Below are positions 31,760-43,250 of a stretch of DNA of 64,000 nucleotides, one piece after another; the stretch's first letter is position 1, and every line of letters starts with the position of its first letter. The stretch comes from Oscarella lobularis. Lineage: Eukaryota; Porifera; Homoscleromorpha; Homosclerophorida; Oscarellidae. Position numbers and translations under genes: made by a program. A model generated the notes under the pieces. It saw only the letters and a list, made by a program, of their open reading frames with translations. It searched no databases and was not told the DNA's origin. The stretch covers positions 1,364,001 through 1,428,000 of the forward strand of contig NC_089182.1 of assembly GCF_947507565.1 (NCBI RefSeq), given 5' to 3'.

Positions 31760-34140
31760 TCGAGCGAATATCAATGGGATGTCAAACACAAAAGGGGGCG
31801 TGAACACGGACACGCATATGGGTCTTTCCAGGCGACGAACGGACAGAGCGGGACCGAAAGAAGCGGGTGTCGACGGAGGACAGCGTCTGGAAGAGCTACT
31901 GCCGCCGCTGGCCGAAGGGGGAGCTGAAGGCGGGGAAATAGAAAAAGTGAATGCCGTCGCACTGCGACAAAGATGGACGATTCGAGAGCTAGCCGGGATG
32001 CAGGCCGAAGATCCATTGTTGGGCCGTGTGCAGCAGCTGTTGAAGGACAGAAAAGAACGCAGACCTCGATGGCGATTTAAAGATTTCAAATGCCTGTCTC
32101 GGGGTGAAACGACACACGATAATTTGATTAAATCGCTCTCGAACTTCGCGTACGGGAAACTGCCGAAATCTGCAGCAGAAATCCTGTCTTCTCGTCTCAT
32201 CGCTGTTCGAAAGGAGACGTTCGTCCCGTCGCCATCGGTGAAGCACTCCGCGGTGTGGCTGCAAGAGCAATTGTCTTCACTCGCGGAACGCATTTGCATC
32301 TTACTTTTCGCCGATCCAACACGGCGCCTTTACACCTTGCGGCTCGGAACTCATCCTTCATCACGTCCAAGCGCTGCTCAACCGCAATGCTGACTGGATG
32401 CTTTTAAAGACGGACGTGAAAAACGCGTTGAATTCAATTAGTCGTGAAGCTATACGCAGACGTCTCTCAGAAAGCTTTCCGTCGCTAATGCCACATTTTC
32501 GCCAAATGTAGGGCCGCTTCAGCTTTCTTTTCTTTCCATTGTCTTCCGGTGTGACATTGCTGTCTTCGGAGGAAGGCGTCCACCAAGGAGACCCCTTGGG
32601 GCCGGCACTTTTCGCCGGGGGAAACGTCGGTGGACATGCAATGCAGTCATCCAAACGTCGTCATTCTGGCTTATCTCGACGACGTGTTCATTTTGGGCAC
32701 GGAACACGAAGTTTTTGCTGCTTTCTCGGACCTTAAGCAGTCAATCGGCGATTTCTGCATCGCCGACAGGAAGTGCGAGATTTTTGCCGTGGCCATCTCC
32801 CGCAATCGTCTCCTGTGTCCTGTCAATCGTTCGGAACAACAGTTCTCGGACCTCTCATCGGTCAACCTGAATACATCGACGACTTCTGTTTCCGTCAGTC
32901 TTCAAAAAAGGAAGAGATCGGCTCGAAGATAAGCAGTTTGGGAGATCCTCAATGCAGTCTGCTCTTCGGCATTGCTACATAAGGAGTCTCAACCACCTCG
33001 GGAGAACTATTCCATCGTCACTTTTTCGCAGAGCTATCGCACAACACAATAACACATCCCTGTCGTCGTTTGAAGAAATTCTTCCAATAAACACCTTTCG
33101 AACAAACAATGGCAACAGTTAACGTTGCTAATTAAATTAGGCGGTTTTGGTTTGCCGTTGCTGTCTGACATCACCGACGATGCTTTTCTAGCGGGATGGA
33201 GCAGCTCGCTGACAACACTACCGGACCGTTTTTCAAACTCTCTCAGCACCGAAGACCTGCTTTCTCTTCGCTACGTCGAACAATCTCTGAACCTCGCGTT
33301 GTCGTCTCTTCAAATCCGTCTTGGCCCATACTTGGAAAAGGCACCAGTCAAAGCTATTTCGGAACTGTCGTCATTTACGGGAAAGCTTCAAAAATCTCTT
33401 TGTTTCAAAATTCATCGGTCTTCTGCCGCTGAAGTGTTTTCGCTTCCGCCGACAACCGTGATCTTGCTCGTCTGCGCTCCTGTCGAGGCAGCCAGGCTGG
33501 TCGCTGGGTGGCTAAAGCCTAACGATTTTCGATTAGCAGAGTACTTGAGACTGGGCTGTCTCCTCGACATTGCCGTTGCTTGCTTCGACTCTTGCGAGTG
33601 CAACTCTGTTATCGACAACCAAGGCTATCACCTCCTAACCTGCAAGCACGGCGGTGGTCCTGTTTGGGCTCACAACAACATCGTCTCCGGCTGGGCAGAC
33701 TGCGTTGGAGACGCGGGTCATTCCTGAAAGGTGGAACCGCGATTTCGCTATATCTCAATAAAGAGAATCGACCCGATATTGTCGCATGCGGATTCGAAAC
33801 GGGTGTGTCTATGGACCTTGATATCTCTCTGGCTCATCCTTAGAGCTCCGAAGCGTCACGTCGTTCTGCGGTCGAAGACGGCGCTGCGGCAATCATCCGA
33901 GAAGAATCAAAGTTCGAGAAGTACGACGCCAACATTCGGCCGTCAGGCCAAGCCGCAAGATTTTACCCGCTCGTCTTCGAGCACTTCGGTCTCTGGGGAA
34001 AGCTGGCAGACGAGTTCTTTAAGGTTTTTCTGACGCACGTCGAGCGCACTGAGAGAAAATTCAAAGGAAAGAGTTTGCCTGCTACTGGAGGCGCCGTCTT
34101 TCAGTCCTACTGCAGTGTTGCAATTCGAGGGTTATAACCC
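31760..34140 (+). pseudogene. RLE-type LINE, copy 2, strongly decayed
   Basis: The order matches copy 1: RFKDFKCLSRGETTHDNLI-type 5' part (32080), LLKTDVKNALNSISREAI (motif A, about 32402), SSEEGVHQGDPLGPALF (motif B, about 32560), VILAYLDDVFILGTEHE (motif C, about 32659), GFGLPLLSDITDDAFLAGW (33145), CECNSVIDNQGYHLLTCKHG (zinc-knuckle part, about 33595) and RPDIVACGFETGVSMDLDIS (endonuclease, about 33770), ending near VFEHFGLWGKLADEFFKVF (about 33970-34030). A TAG interrupts after FRQM at about 32509, and five or more frame changes occur. Clearly related to 11094-13791 but a different family member. Confidence 0.8.
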
Positions 34141-34684
34141 ACAAACTGTCTCGAATTTCTGGTCTTTTTTCTACTTCAGACTTATTGACGGAGCGCGAAC
34201 GCCAGTTCAACCTTCGCTAAGACCTTTACAGCTACTATATTCTTTCCCCAGTTAGACGTTGTCTCTAGTGCATGTCACCTTATCTACAGTTTGTTCTCAA
34301 TTAATCTCTCTCTCGAACAGTTTACGATATAGTATTTTATATTTTGTTAGTCTTGCGACCCTAGCGCAGCTGCGCTTAAAGACAGGTTTTACTGTAATTG
34401 CATGCCCACAACTTAAAATCATTTTTACGTAGCTTTTTATGGAAAACCGCACTTCTTTGACTAAAATAATAGAAACGATAGAATAGACCATAGAAAAGAA
34501 CCACGCGACCACTGATAAAGACATTGGCCACTATTATAGCGGCAATGGCTTGCTCTCCAAACATCAATGGTCGAGCTCCAAGCACCACCTGCCGAACTCA
34601 TGTCTCATCGAAACGGTTCGACAGTTGCTCGTAAGTTTTGTCTCCTTCGCTGACTTCGTCAAGGCTGAATTGACTTGACAGGCA
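34141..34684. other. No gene recognised
   Basis: Probably the 3' untranslated region of LINE copy 2 followed by unassigned DNA. No poly(A) or repeat tail is clear. Confidence 0.35.
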
Positions 34685-35590
34685 TTAGGCATGAGTCATG
34701 ATGATAGTGATTAGTCGTATTGCGAAGTATCCACGAGACTGCGTCGAACCGGCGGGCGTGTGGGACCAATTCGGGAAAGAGGAAATTCGACGTGTGCGGC
34801 CTTTTCGGAATGTAAGAACGATCAATATTTTAGCGGCAGTCGTCGTCGTCGTTGTCGTCGTCGTCGAAGCGGGAGGCGGAGGAGCAGCAGCCGGTGCGAC
34901 GGGAGGCGGGGCGAAACCCAGATGGAGGTAGCCTGGGTTTGGTGGTACTTCGGCGATGGTTAGTGGATAGAGCTGGGCCACTTGGTGAATATATTGAATG
35001 ATGTTCGTCGCTCCCTTTGCAAAACATTCGCCTCCACATGAACATTTCCAGGAAAGATTGTAAGTGGTCATGTTTGGCCCAGCTCTGGAATTGATCTTTT
35101 TACGGCGTTCCACGTGCTTTAGTTGGTGTTGGTGTGGACACCGGAGTGTGGGTCTTTGAAGGTCATCGAATTGTTGACCGTCAAATGTTGGTATCCCTAA
35201 AGGAGAACGATTGGAATTGCTCCTCAAAAAATTACTGCTTTTTACCTGACGGCCGAGGCAGTGGTACGCTTTTGACATTTCGCTGATGAAGGTTGTTCCT
35301 TTTTTTGATTATAGGGAGTGTTTCGCGCGACCTGTTTTCGACGACTTCAAAGAAGAATTTACGACTGCAACGTTCGATGCCTCCAAAGACCCATTCTCCT
35401 AATTGACGATAGTCGAGCGCGAGAGGTGTCAAGCGTGAACCTTAGCGTGGGTCGCTGGCGCTGCCGAACAAACAGCCAAGTGACGTGCAGAATTTGTAGC
35501 AGCGTTAAATTGGCCTGATCGAACCACGTCCCGATTCGCACCGACCGCTCCTTTTTGCATCTGGAACAGCGCCACAGATAGAGACCTTCG
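34685..35590 (-). pseudogene. Merlin/IS1595-like transposase remnant with unknown downstream tail
   Basis: Minus-strand pieces: TWFDQANLTLLQILHVTWLF (about 35530-35470), then RQLGEWVFGGIERCSRKFFF and EVVENRSRETLPIIKK (about 35415-35310), then TFISEMSKAYHCLG (about 35290-35250). These match the IS1595/Merlin transposase (WF...L.....L, QWVFGGIERG, ISD.WKAY). In the last motif the usual Asp (SDCWKAY) is Glu (SEMSKAY). The downstream tail (ending 34685) has WKCSCGGECFAKGATN and a poly-Thr run from a trinucleotide repeat. Frames change at least twice. Confidence 0.7.
34838..34868 (+). repeat. GTC trinucleotide microsatellite
   Basis: About ten gtc units with one interruption, reading poly-Thr on the minus strand within the Merlin-remnant tail. 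Confidence 0.85.
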
Positions 35591-35599
35591 TGACTGATT

Positions 35600-36400
35600 G
35601 CCAGCGTCGCGCTGTCAAGTTACACTACCGCGTTTTACAAATTTCCCGACCCCGTGAGGCTTTTTCACAATTTGGATTTTATCAGCATGCGTCCAGAAAA
35701 TCTCGCAAAGCTCAATGAGATGGAAGATGAAATTTGATCAAAATTGATGATTGATTTGACTACAAAAAGCAAGCAAACTGCAGGGCAAAGACAAAGGACG
35801 CAGTACGCACGTCACCAACATCACCGACGACAAAGAAGAAATACTCACTGCGGTATTACGATGGGCTTGCTTAAAGTTTTCTGCGTCTCCTAATAAAATT
35901 GGTGCAAAGAACACAAGAAATGTTAAAAATGCATGTATAACCATTAATATTCCAGCATATAAGTCCTTAACGACCACTCACGGTTCCCCCCGAAAGTGGT
36001 CGTTATAGACAGGTGGTCGCTAAAGAAAGAGGGTCTCTTACACCCTGGCCTTAATTAAACAGGTTAGCGCTCGTCTTGTAAAAAAGTCATTTATTATTGA
36101 AATGATTTATTGCTCGGCAATGTTTTATAGCCATTTTTAACTAGGCTTGTTGCTATATTTTTGGTCTGGCATTATAGTTATTCCCCGAACACCAGGGCGC
36201 GTGCGCGCGCAGGTAGGAGGATCTCTCAACGTGATCAGGCAAAATCTGAAATTGTTATCATGTCTGTCTGTCGGTAACGCTAACGTCGCAATCACTCCTA
36301 AGCCAAACACACAGGTGCCTTTATGACATCGCCTGCATTGTAATTTCATACTCTTCCGTAAATTGAACAAAGTGCTACCGAAAAAGTTGAGTCCAAGGAG
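35600..36400. other. Unassigned; contains Tigger-TIR-like repeats near 35965-36030
   Basis: Sequence taacgaccactcacgg ... gtggtcgttatagacaggtggtcgct contains gtggtcg/cgaccac units like those at the right end of the Tigger remnant at 45068-45168. It is probably a stray element end. No gene seen. Confidence 0.35.
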
Positions 36401-37055
36401 CCACTCCTGAATTATAGTAGACGTCATCCAGGCTTTTTGATTGCATCTCCACGTCATCCAGGCTTTTTCATTGCATCTCCACACTACAGACAGTTCTGTG
36501 AAGTTAATGCCTTTATTTAGGTGGCTCATAACCGGTTTCCTGGAATACCTAAGTGAATGGGAGAAGTGGATAGACTCAAAAGATGTGCTCACCACTGCTG
36601 AGAGAACCAGACTTTGCCTTAGCCAGGAAACACTCTTCGGCTGGAAATAACTGGCGAGATCATATTTTGACTAAATTTATTTTACGCACTCTAATTTGTA
36701 TTTGATAGAGCAATCGTTTGTGAAAATGGTCGGATTCCTATTTTCTTCTGCAAAAGAAGAAAAAACTTACATTCTTTGTGAACGGTTCAGCCAAGATATT
36801 TTGGAAAATTACTTTGGCACAATTAGGATGAAAGGGGGTCGTAATTCCAATTGTTCAGCACAAGAGGCACCTCTGCGTCAGTCAGAGTGCAAGGTTCGCA
36901 AGCTCAAGTCCCTGTTCGCGGGAACTGCACTCGACAACAAAAAAGGAAGGAGCCTAAAGAAGTTTCAAACTCTCCAGATCCGAAGCGTGCACGTCTCTCA
37001 AGTGAAAAGTCGTTTTGAGCTCGTTATATTGCGTACTGTATATGTAATAATTTAG
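36400..37055 (+). pseudogene. P-element/THAP9-like transposase C-terminus
   Basis: FLEYLSEWEKWIDSKDVL ... RTRLCLSQETLFGWK (about 36530-36650), then VGFLFSSAKEEKTYILCERF, SQDILENYFGTIRMKGGR (about 36729-36840). The SQD.LE.FFG.IR..GG signature is the C-terminal part of P-element/THAP9-type transposases. A stop at 36649 and a gap break the frame. The 5' part is missing. A 25-bp direct repeat (acgtcatccaggctttttga/catt gcatctcc) occurs at about 36421-36480. Confidence 0.65.
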
Positions 37056-37060
37056 TCAAA

Positions 37061-38116
37061 CTAACTCAGGCTGAAACACGATGCCTTGACACGATGAAAG
37101 AAGTTAATGAAATAAAAATAACAAAAACTCTTACACTGCCTTCCCAAGCTTTTCCGAAGCCGCGTCGACTTTGCAGTTTTTCGGTCTTCGGCTGCTTTAT
37201 ACTGCTCAAGCCAAGACGAATACATCGAAAATCCCCTCAAGGTAACCCAGAGAGTAACGACGTCTTGCAGCAAGAGCGACATCTGCTCTTTAGAGCCACT
37301 TTCTTCTGCTAATGACGACCACTGTTTCTGGACCTCTGGATCATCATTCTCCTTTGCCGATATAGACGATTTTAGTTGCTGCGGTAGTACTCTCCGAAGT
37401 ATGAGCTCAAATGAGTAGAAACGTCGATATGTTTCATCGCAGATTTTAAATAAATGACCGCGGTCATTTCTTGAAGCCAAACAGACGTGTACTCAGAGAA
37501 GGTATAGGAGTGATCACCATCTGCCTATTCATCTTGCACTCCCATGCTCTGTAGGCAACGAAGAAATTTGGAGACAACATCTTCAGATACACACGAGTTT
37601 CATATTTCTTCAAAAGGCGAAAAGGGACAAAGCCAGCAGCATATCTGACAGCATTCTCCTCTTCTGATGTCAAACGTATTGGGGGGGGGGGGGGGGGGGG
37701 GGGGGCGCTCGCTATAATTCTCAGCCGCTCGTTCTTTAATCCATTCATCATGTCGTGGTCAAAAAATCTTCTAGCATAAGCTCTGAGATAGGAGCTGATC
37801 TGTGACTTTGCAGACGTCCGGGTTCTGCTCGTCGAGAAACTGCCGCCAAAGCGACGGTAGTAGGCCTATACGGAACCAATGAAACTCCGATTGCGCTTTT
37901 TCTCGCCATGACCCTATTTGGAAGGTAGGATTGAGTGAAACACCCGCGTAAAGCCGAAACAATGTTTTCGGCCATATAAGTGATTCGTAGGGCTGCCGCA
38001 GCTTTGCGCATCCGGGTGTATCTTTCGGACTGCACGGTGGTTACAGTTTCATTGAGCAAAGAGTCTAATGCAGCGCGAAAGACGTCCATCTGTAAGTACA
38101 ACAGTCCTTGCTTCAA
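37061..38116 (-). pseudogene. Unclassified transposon-type protein (EENAVRYAAGFVPF motif)
   Basis: Minus-strand frames 38116-37748, 37751-37464 and 37480-37061 follow one another. The middle one holds LTSEEENAVRYAAGFVPFRL before a conserved-looking KKYE. A related motif, ENIIRYAAGYVPFALLKKH, is found at 59730-59790, so this is a repeated family. A 25-base G run (37681-37705) lies just 5' of the motif and reads as poly-Pro. The family is unknown to me; frames change at least twice. Confidence 0.5.
37681..37705 (+). repeat. 25-base G homopolymer
   Basis: Uninterrupted run of 25 G. Exceptional for this sequence; could form a G-quadruplex or be a sequencing/assembly artefact. Confidence 0.95.
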
Positions 38117-38269
38117 CTTACAGGGTCACGTGATGCGTAGTTGCCCATTCCTCTGTCTCTTGGTGTCTGGTGACTAGTCATACAACAGACGGGAAACAAA
38201 TGTGCAGGTGATGCTTACCGGTAATTGATAATAATATTAATTTTGAACTAGAACACGTAAGGCAAAGTA

Positions 38270-41033
38270 CAGTGGCGTAGCCAGGGGGGGTGCTTTGGGT
38301 GCTCGAGCACCCCCTCAAGTTTGCCGAAAATAATTAAACTATTTTTAAATACACTCGAAAATCTTGTCCGGGTTGTCTATCTCATCGCATGCCCGTATCC
38401 ACTGTCATGTCTTCTCTGCTGTGTTACTTCCGCAAACAGTCAGAGGCTGAGCGAAGCCAAACAAGTCAGTCGCCTGGTCATGGTGAATCTTCGTCACCCT
38501 CAACCTCCCCCTCAGACCCCAACGCAGAGTCATCACCTGGCTCAGGGTCAGATTCCCCCTCAGACCCCAACGGAGAGTCATCGCCTGGCTCAGGGTCAGA
38601 TTCAGAGACTGAGAGCGAAGGAGAATCGGAAGAACGGCCGCCAAAAGTTGCAAGACCGACGACGTATTCAGACATAGCGGATTACGTTGGGAAACGTCTG
38701 TCGAGCGAAGAACTATATGCCTTACTGAAGGAAGACAACCTGAAAACTGTCCCAGACGGTTATGTCTTTCCTAAGAACAAAAAAGGTCGATCATTTCAGA
38801 AACGCTGGTTGGAGCTGTATAAGTGGCTAGCGTACAGTGAAAGCGAGGACGGCGGATACTGCTTGTTTTGTGTGCTTTTTGGGCGAGACTTTTCCAGTTA
38901 TCACGGTTGTAAGCAAGGCTGTCTTGCACGTGGTCCCCTGACATCGTTTGGCAAAGCTTTAGAAGTACTCAAAAAGCACACAACAAAGGAGCATCACAAA
39001 AGCGCTGCTCTTCGAGCCCACGATTTTCTTCGCGTTATGGACAGAAAGCAGCCGAGTGCCCGGAGTCTGATTAGCAGAGCTCTTTCAGAACGGATAGCGC
39101 AAAATCGTCTAGTAGTTGCGTCATTGATCAAAACTGTTGTTCTCTGCGGGAGGCAGTGTTTCGCTCTTCGGGGTCACAGAGACAGTGGTGTCTGCTTAGA
39201 AGAATCAGTGGAAGCCAACCCAGGCAACTTCTTAGCTTTGTTGCAGTTTCAAATGGAAGCAGGAGACAAGGTCTTAGCTACGCATGTTTCAAAAGCTGCG
39301 AAAAATGGTCGGTATACTTCTCCTCAAGTTCAAAACGAAATCATTGATGTGGTTGGAAGTCAAATAACGAAAAGTATTGTTTCAAAAGTTAACGCCGGTA
39401 AATTCTTTACTGTAATAGCAGACGAAGTGACAGACTTGTCAAACAAAGAAATTCTGACTTTGGTTATTCGGTATGTGGAATTGGAAAGCACAACAATTCG
39501 CGAAGATTTTGTGTCTTACGTAGAATGTGACACCGGAGTCACAGGAAAATGTCTGGCCGACAAAATCATTTCCTCTCTCACAACGCTTGGGCTAAACCTC
39601 AACTATCTGAGAGGCCAAGCCTACGATGGAGCGGGTAACATGGCGGGTGCAGCTAAAGGAGCTGCTGCCCTTATTACTAAACGTCATTGCCTTGCTCTTT
39701 ATCTACACTGCAGTTCACACTGTCTTAACCTGGCCGTGGTAAAATCTCTGCAAATCGCAAGCATTCGAAATATGATGGGAGTCATTAACAGAACATACGT
39801 TTTTTTTGACTCTCATCCCAAAAGGCAGAAATCTCTTGAAAAAGCTATATCAGAGTTTGCACCGGCATCCAAAATTCTCAAATTGAAAGATCTTTGTCGC
39901 ACAAGATGGGTTCAACGCATAGATGCACTTAATGTCTTTCGATCGCTTCTTTTACCCGTTGTCGCTTGCTTTCAAAGCATTTTTAGCGAAGGACCTTCTC
40001 TGTGGTCTTCTGATTCTGTCACCGATGCTAAAAGTCTGGAATTGGCATTATGTAACAGCGAATTTCTTTGCTCAATGATATTGACAAACAATTGCCTAAA
40101 TTATCTTCAAGGTCTAACAAGCGGTCTACAGGCAGAGGGAAAAGATTTACTGTGTGCTGTAAAAGAAATTGATACAGTTATTGCAACGCTGCAGGAAGTG
40201 AGAACCAACTGCTCAAAATATCACCAAATCTGGTTTGAGAAAGTTGTGAGCCTTTCGGAAGCCATAGGCAATGGAGCTGTACAAATGCCAAGAAGATGTG
40301 AAAAACAAAGACATCGAGACAATGTTCCAGCGACATCCGCGGAAAAATACTACCTGCGCTCCATAACAATTCCTCTTCTGGATCACCTGATATCAGAATT
40401 GAAATCTAGATTTACTCCTCACCACAAAGCCGCTCTACAAGCTTTTGTGTTGGTTCCATCTGTCCTAGTTACTCTTACAGAAGAAGAAGCCCGTTCAAGC
40501 GTTCAAAGCCTTGTAGCAATGTATGAAAATGATCTTCCCTCGCCGGAAACGATAGAATCGGAATTCGACTGCTGGCGTACAAAATGGAAGACTGCAAATA
40601 AGGAAGAGGAGTTGCCCACATCTCCAATAGCAGCTCTAGAGCACACTTCTCTAATATTTCAAAATATTGCTGTCTTACTTCGAATTGTCTGCGTTTTACC
40701 CGTGACATCATGTTCAGCCGAACGCTCTTTCAGTGCCTTAAAGAGATTGAAGAGCCCCCTACGAACAACAATGGCAACAAACCGCCTTACTGCACTATCG
40801 CTACTACAGATTCACCGCGACATACCAATTGACGTCGAAAAAGCAGTTGACGATTTTGCGAGGAAGCATCCAAGACGACTTGAACTGAACAGCATTTTAG
40901 ACAATTAAGCCTACGCACTGTTTTTCGTTAGGGTATAGTCAACTAAAAAAAGGGGCGTGGCCCAAAAATTTTTTCGCGCGCTTCGCGCGCGAACCTTAGC
41001 ACCTACCTCCGCTTAATCCTGGCTACGCCACTG
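38270..41033 (+). mobile_element. hAT element with intact transposase
   Basis: TIRs: the left end 38270 begins CAGTGGCGTAGCCAGG and the right end at 41033 reads the same 16 bp in reverse complement, a typical animal hAT end. The bases aagta precede the left end (38265-38269) and follow the right end (41034-41038), suggesting a 5-bp duplication, shorter than the usual 8. The left subterminal zone has a gggtgctcgagcacccc palindrome. Length 2764 bp, one gene. Confidence 0.93.
38389..40908 (+). CDS. hAT-family transposase (TTF zinc finger, DUF4371-like, hATC dimerisation), intact
   Basis: Open frame of 839 codons without stops. The N-terminus is Ser/Pro/Glu-rich with a near-repeat (SDPNAESSPGSGSDS / SDPNGESSPGSGSDS). 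A TTF-type zinc finger follows (SFQKRWLELYKWLAYSESED, YCLFCVLFG ... HTTKEHHKS), then a DUF4371-like catalytic part (FFTVIADEVTDLSNKEILTL; GQAYDGAGNMAGAAKGAAAL; CSSHCLNLAVV; RTRWVQRIDAL) and a C-terminal hATC dimerisation domain (VTSCSAERSFSALKRLKSPL). ATG 38407 (MSSLLCYFRKQ) is an alternative start. The candidate RNase H residues (D in IADEVTD, D in AYDGAGN, E in SAERSFS) are present, so the enzyme may be active. Similar proteins are called ZMYM1- or THAP0/P52rIPK-like in databases. Confidence 0.93.
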   Translation: MPVSTVMSSLLCYFRKQSEAERSQTSQSPGHGESSSPSTSPSDPNAESSPGSGSDSPSDPNGESSPGSGSDSETESEGESEERPPKVARPTTYSDIADYVGKRLSSEELYALLKEDNLKTVPDGYVFPKNKKGRSFQKRWLELYKWLAYSESEDGGYCLFCVLFGRDFSSYHGCKQGCLARGPLTSFGKALEVLKKHTTKEHHKSAALRAHDFLRVMDRKQPSARSLISRALSERIAQNRLVVASLIKTVVLCGRQCFALRGHRDSGVCLEESVEANPGNFLALLQFQMEAGDKVLATHVSKAAKNGRYTSPQVQNEIIDVVGSQITKSIVSKVNAGKFFTVIADEVTDLSNKEILTLVIRYVELESTTIREDFVSYVECDTGVTGKCLADKIISSLTTLGLNLNYLRGQAYDGAGNMAGAAKGAAALITKRHCLALYLHCSSHCLNLAVVKSLQIASIRNMMGVINRTYVFFDSHPKRQKSLEKAISEFAPASKILKLKDLCRTRWVQRIDALNVFRSLLLPVVACFQSIFSEGPSLWSSDSVTDAKSLELALCNSEFLCSMILTNNCLNYLQGLTSGLQAEGKDLLCAVKEIDTVIATLQEVRTNCSKYHQIWFEKVVSLSEAIGNGAVQMPRRCEKQRHRDNVPATSAEKYYLRSITIPLLDHLISELKSRFTPHHKAALQAFVLVPSVLVTLTEEEARSSVQSLVAMYENDLPSPETIESEFDCWRTKWKTANKEEELPTSPIAALEHTSLIFQNIAVLLRIVCVLPVTSCSAERSFSALKRLKSPLRTTMATNRLTALSLLQIHRDIPIDVEKAVDDFARKHPRRLELNSILDN

Positions 41034-42076
41034 AAGTATGCTTCTAAATAGCTCTAAAAAGGCGCGCGAGAAAATGGTCGGTTAAAAAATAATTGGCCGG
41101 TGCAACTCCCGCCAATCACCGCAGATAGAACCCTGAAGCACCTAAATTCAAAAGAATCGAGTCTGAATTTCAGTCTAAAATTGCAGTTATCGAGTGTTTC
41201 TGTGGCTGACATAAAAGTTTCAGTAGGAAGATCATGCCAGATTTTGTTAAAAGAACCTTTCTGGCACGACTACAAAAATAACTCTTATTCATATTTTAGT
41301 TTTAATATAAACAAGTTGATCAATTAATATAACTTTCGGTCGCGTTGAATTAGGAATGCCGTCAACGGTGACCGTCGGTTCTGTAACATATTCTAAATCT
41401 TACACACTTGAAGTTTCTAAAGAATCAAGAAAGAGATATCGTTATCCACCATCTCAGCGACAAGATAACGATAAATGTTTTCGGAAGTGCATCATGTTAC
41501 ACGCCGACATGGTGCCAACATCTACTACAACGACAGCGTGTCCGACCACTTTTGCTCGCGGAAGCCATGGATGCTGAAGCAGCTCAGCAGTTCGGACCCC
41601 TTACCATTATAAATAGAGTGCACGGGGCAATCTCCTGCGAGTGCCAAGGTATTCTCAAACTGTCGTACAATGTGAATTATTTTTGTTCTCCATGTTTTGA
41701 GACTTGGTCATGTTCGTGTGTCGAGAGATTGATCCATCTGAGAAAAGACAGAAGGCGAGTGAAACAAAAGTGTATGTAAACAAGTTTCTATATAAAATGT
41801 TTGTCATTCCAAAGAATAAAATTACCAATACGTTCGTTTTAATTTTAGGGACCAAATTATCTTTGGCACATGAATGGCTACGATAAATTGAATCCGTATA
41901 GATATTATATCCATTGCTTTAACTATGTTTAATAAACTCTGTATTCAACAAAACAAGTCTTAGAAGCGATAGTGGTGCGGAAACGGTAATACTTGCCGTT
42001 TTCCAATCATATCTGCACTATAAGGACGTCGACGAGATGCGCGGTAAGCGTAGTTGCTGTACTGCCAGTTGTTGTA
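41034..42076. other. Unassigned stretch
   Basis: A frame at 41356-41779 reads with one shift (ITINVFGSASCYTPTWCQHL; YFCSPCFETWSCSCVERL) but shows no domain I recognise. It could be a gene fragment. Confidence 0.25.
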
Positions 42077-42130
42077 CCGTATATCTTCGATTATTAGTCC
42101 CCCTCGTTTATAAGCCGCCCTCGAATGCAA
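42077..42130 (+). repeat. Candidate solitary pogo-type TIR
   Basis: After TA (42075-42076) the sequence CCGTATATCTTCGATTATTA followed by ccccctcgtttataagccgcc resembles the termini of the pogo-type elements B and C (TA then CCGTA). No matching right end was found. Confidence 0.35.
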
Positions 42131-42359
42131 CCTGCCTATTCGACAGAACAAATTAAAAAAAGACGCTACATGCCGCGAATTTTATTCAAATTTTTCTCGT
42201 CTGCTAATCGGTATTACCCTCGTTGTCTGCGTACTGCTGTTCTAATTTTCGCTGTGACGTTCCACTACTAAACAAACCCAAATTGACAGCTTCTTTGCAC
42301 ACTTGTAATTGTTCTCAAAAGATACACGTGTACATTTCACTTGCGGAATTACAATGGCG

Positions 42360-42432
42360 CACTCTAATTTCACTTACCGGACCATTTCGCTTATCGGATC
42401 ACTCCTAAAATCTTTGGGATCGGATAACCAAG
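42360..42432 (+). repeat. Tigger-subterminal-like inverted segment
   Basis: Contains ccatttcgcttatcggatcac and ggatcggataacc, similar to the subterminal ggataagcgaaacg of the Tigger element at 46300. Probably a MITE-like remnant. Confidence 0.3.
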
Positions 42433-42581
42433 GGTAAGTTAGTCTGTAAGAAAACTTTTTATACTGCATGGTTTTTGTAATTGTTTTAATAGACGTCGTT
42501 TCTAAGAGTGAAAGTGAGTTGCTAAGCGAAGGGGAAGGTACGAGTCATTGTAGTACTAGAAGCGATCGCCAAGTAGCTTAA

Positions 42582-42870
42582 TTGGAGGCCAAGCTAAGAA
42601 GAGTCTCGGAGGAGAAAGTTTCCGTCATGACTGCATACGCTAATTTTCAGTTACAAGTAAGGAAAGTCTTTTCACCAGACCAGTTAAGAGCTGTTGAACG
42701 AGGCAGGGACATGACAGGAATTTCTTTGACGTCGTCGACAATTAAAAGAGCGTTGCAAATACGGTTTTGATGTGGAACAGCAGGCTACAATCTACTGCGT
42801 AAGCAACATCAACCGTTGCCTGGATTACTAACAATCCCAACAAAGATGTCGAGGATTTTTTCGGCCGAAG
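42582..42870 (+). pseudogene. P-element/THAP-transposase coiled-coil and HTH fragment
   Basis: AYANFQLQVRKVFSPDQLRAVE ends with SSTIKRALQIRF, then an in-frame TGA, then CGTAGYNLLRKQHQPLPGLL. This is the FN.DQ...L...ws..Ti..aLqlrfacG..GY..L....PLP pattern of P-like transposases upstream of the RNase H core. Only this part remains. Confidence 0.6.
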
Positions 42871-43250
42871 GTTCTGCTTCATATTTTTTAAGCCTTAGCA
42901 GCAAAAGGCTTTTTCAATAAACAATTTTAAAACAAACCGGCTGGTCTTGACGAAAGAGAAGTCCCCTCCTTTAACGAGTTCTTTAAGCAATATGACCCCT
43001 TTGTCGTCGCTGACAAATCCAAAAAACCAACGAGGTTCGGGTGGTTCAGTTTGCTAGAGAAAATACATTACAAAGTTTAATACTCACAAAGCAGCTACTG
43101 ACGCCATAATTCTCGCTTTGCCGTCATGATTTTCGTTTGGGTCAAATGCAATGACCTTGGCCGCGTACACCGAACAAGCTATCGACGGTCGATACATGTC
43201 GCCAAAAGCGCCGCCTTCCAGTTTTTTTACTCAATGAAATGTTTTCGCGT

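Noticed and set aside
34698-34963. Plus-strand frames rich in Val/Arg
   Set aside because: They are antisense shadows of the trinucleotide repeat and the Merlin-remnant tail on the minus strand.
37464-37751. Poly-proline tract in a minus-strand frame
   Set aside because: It arises from the G homopolymer at 37681-37705; I treat it as a length-unstable repeat and not as a functional Pro-rich region.
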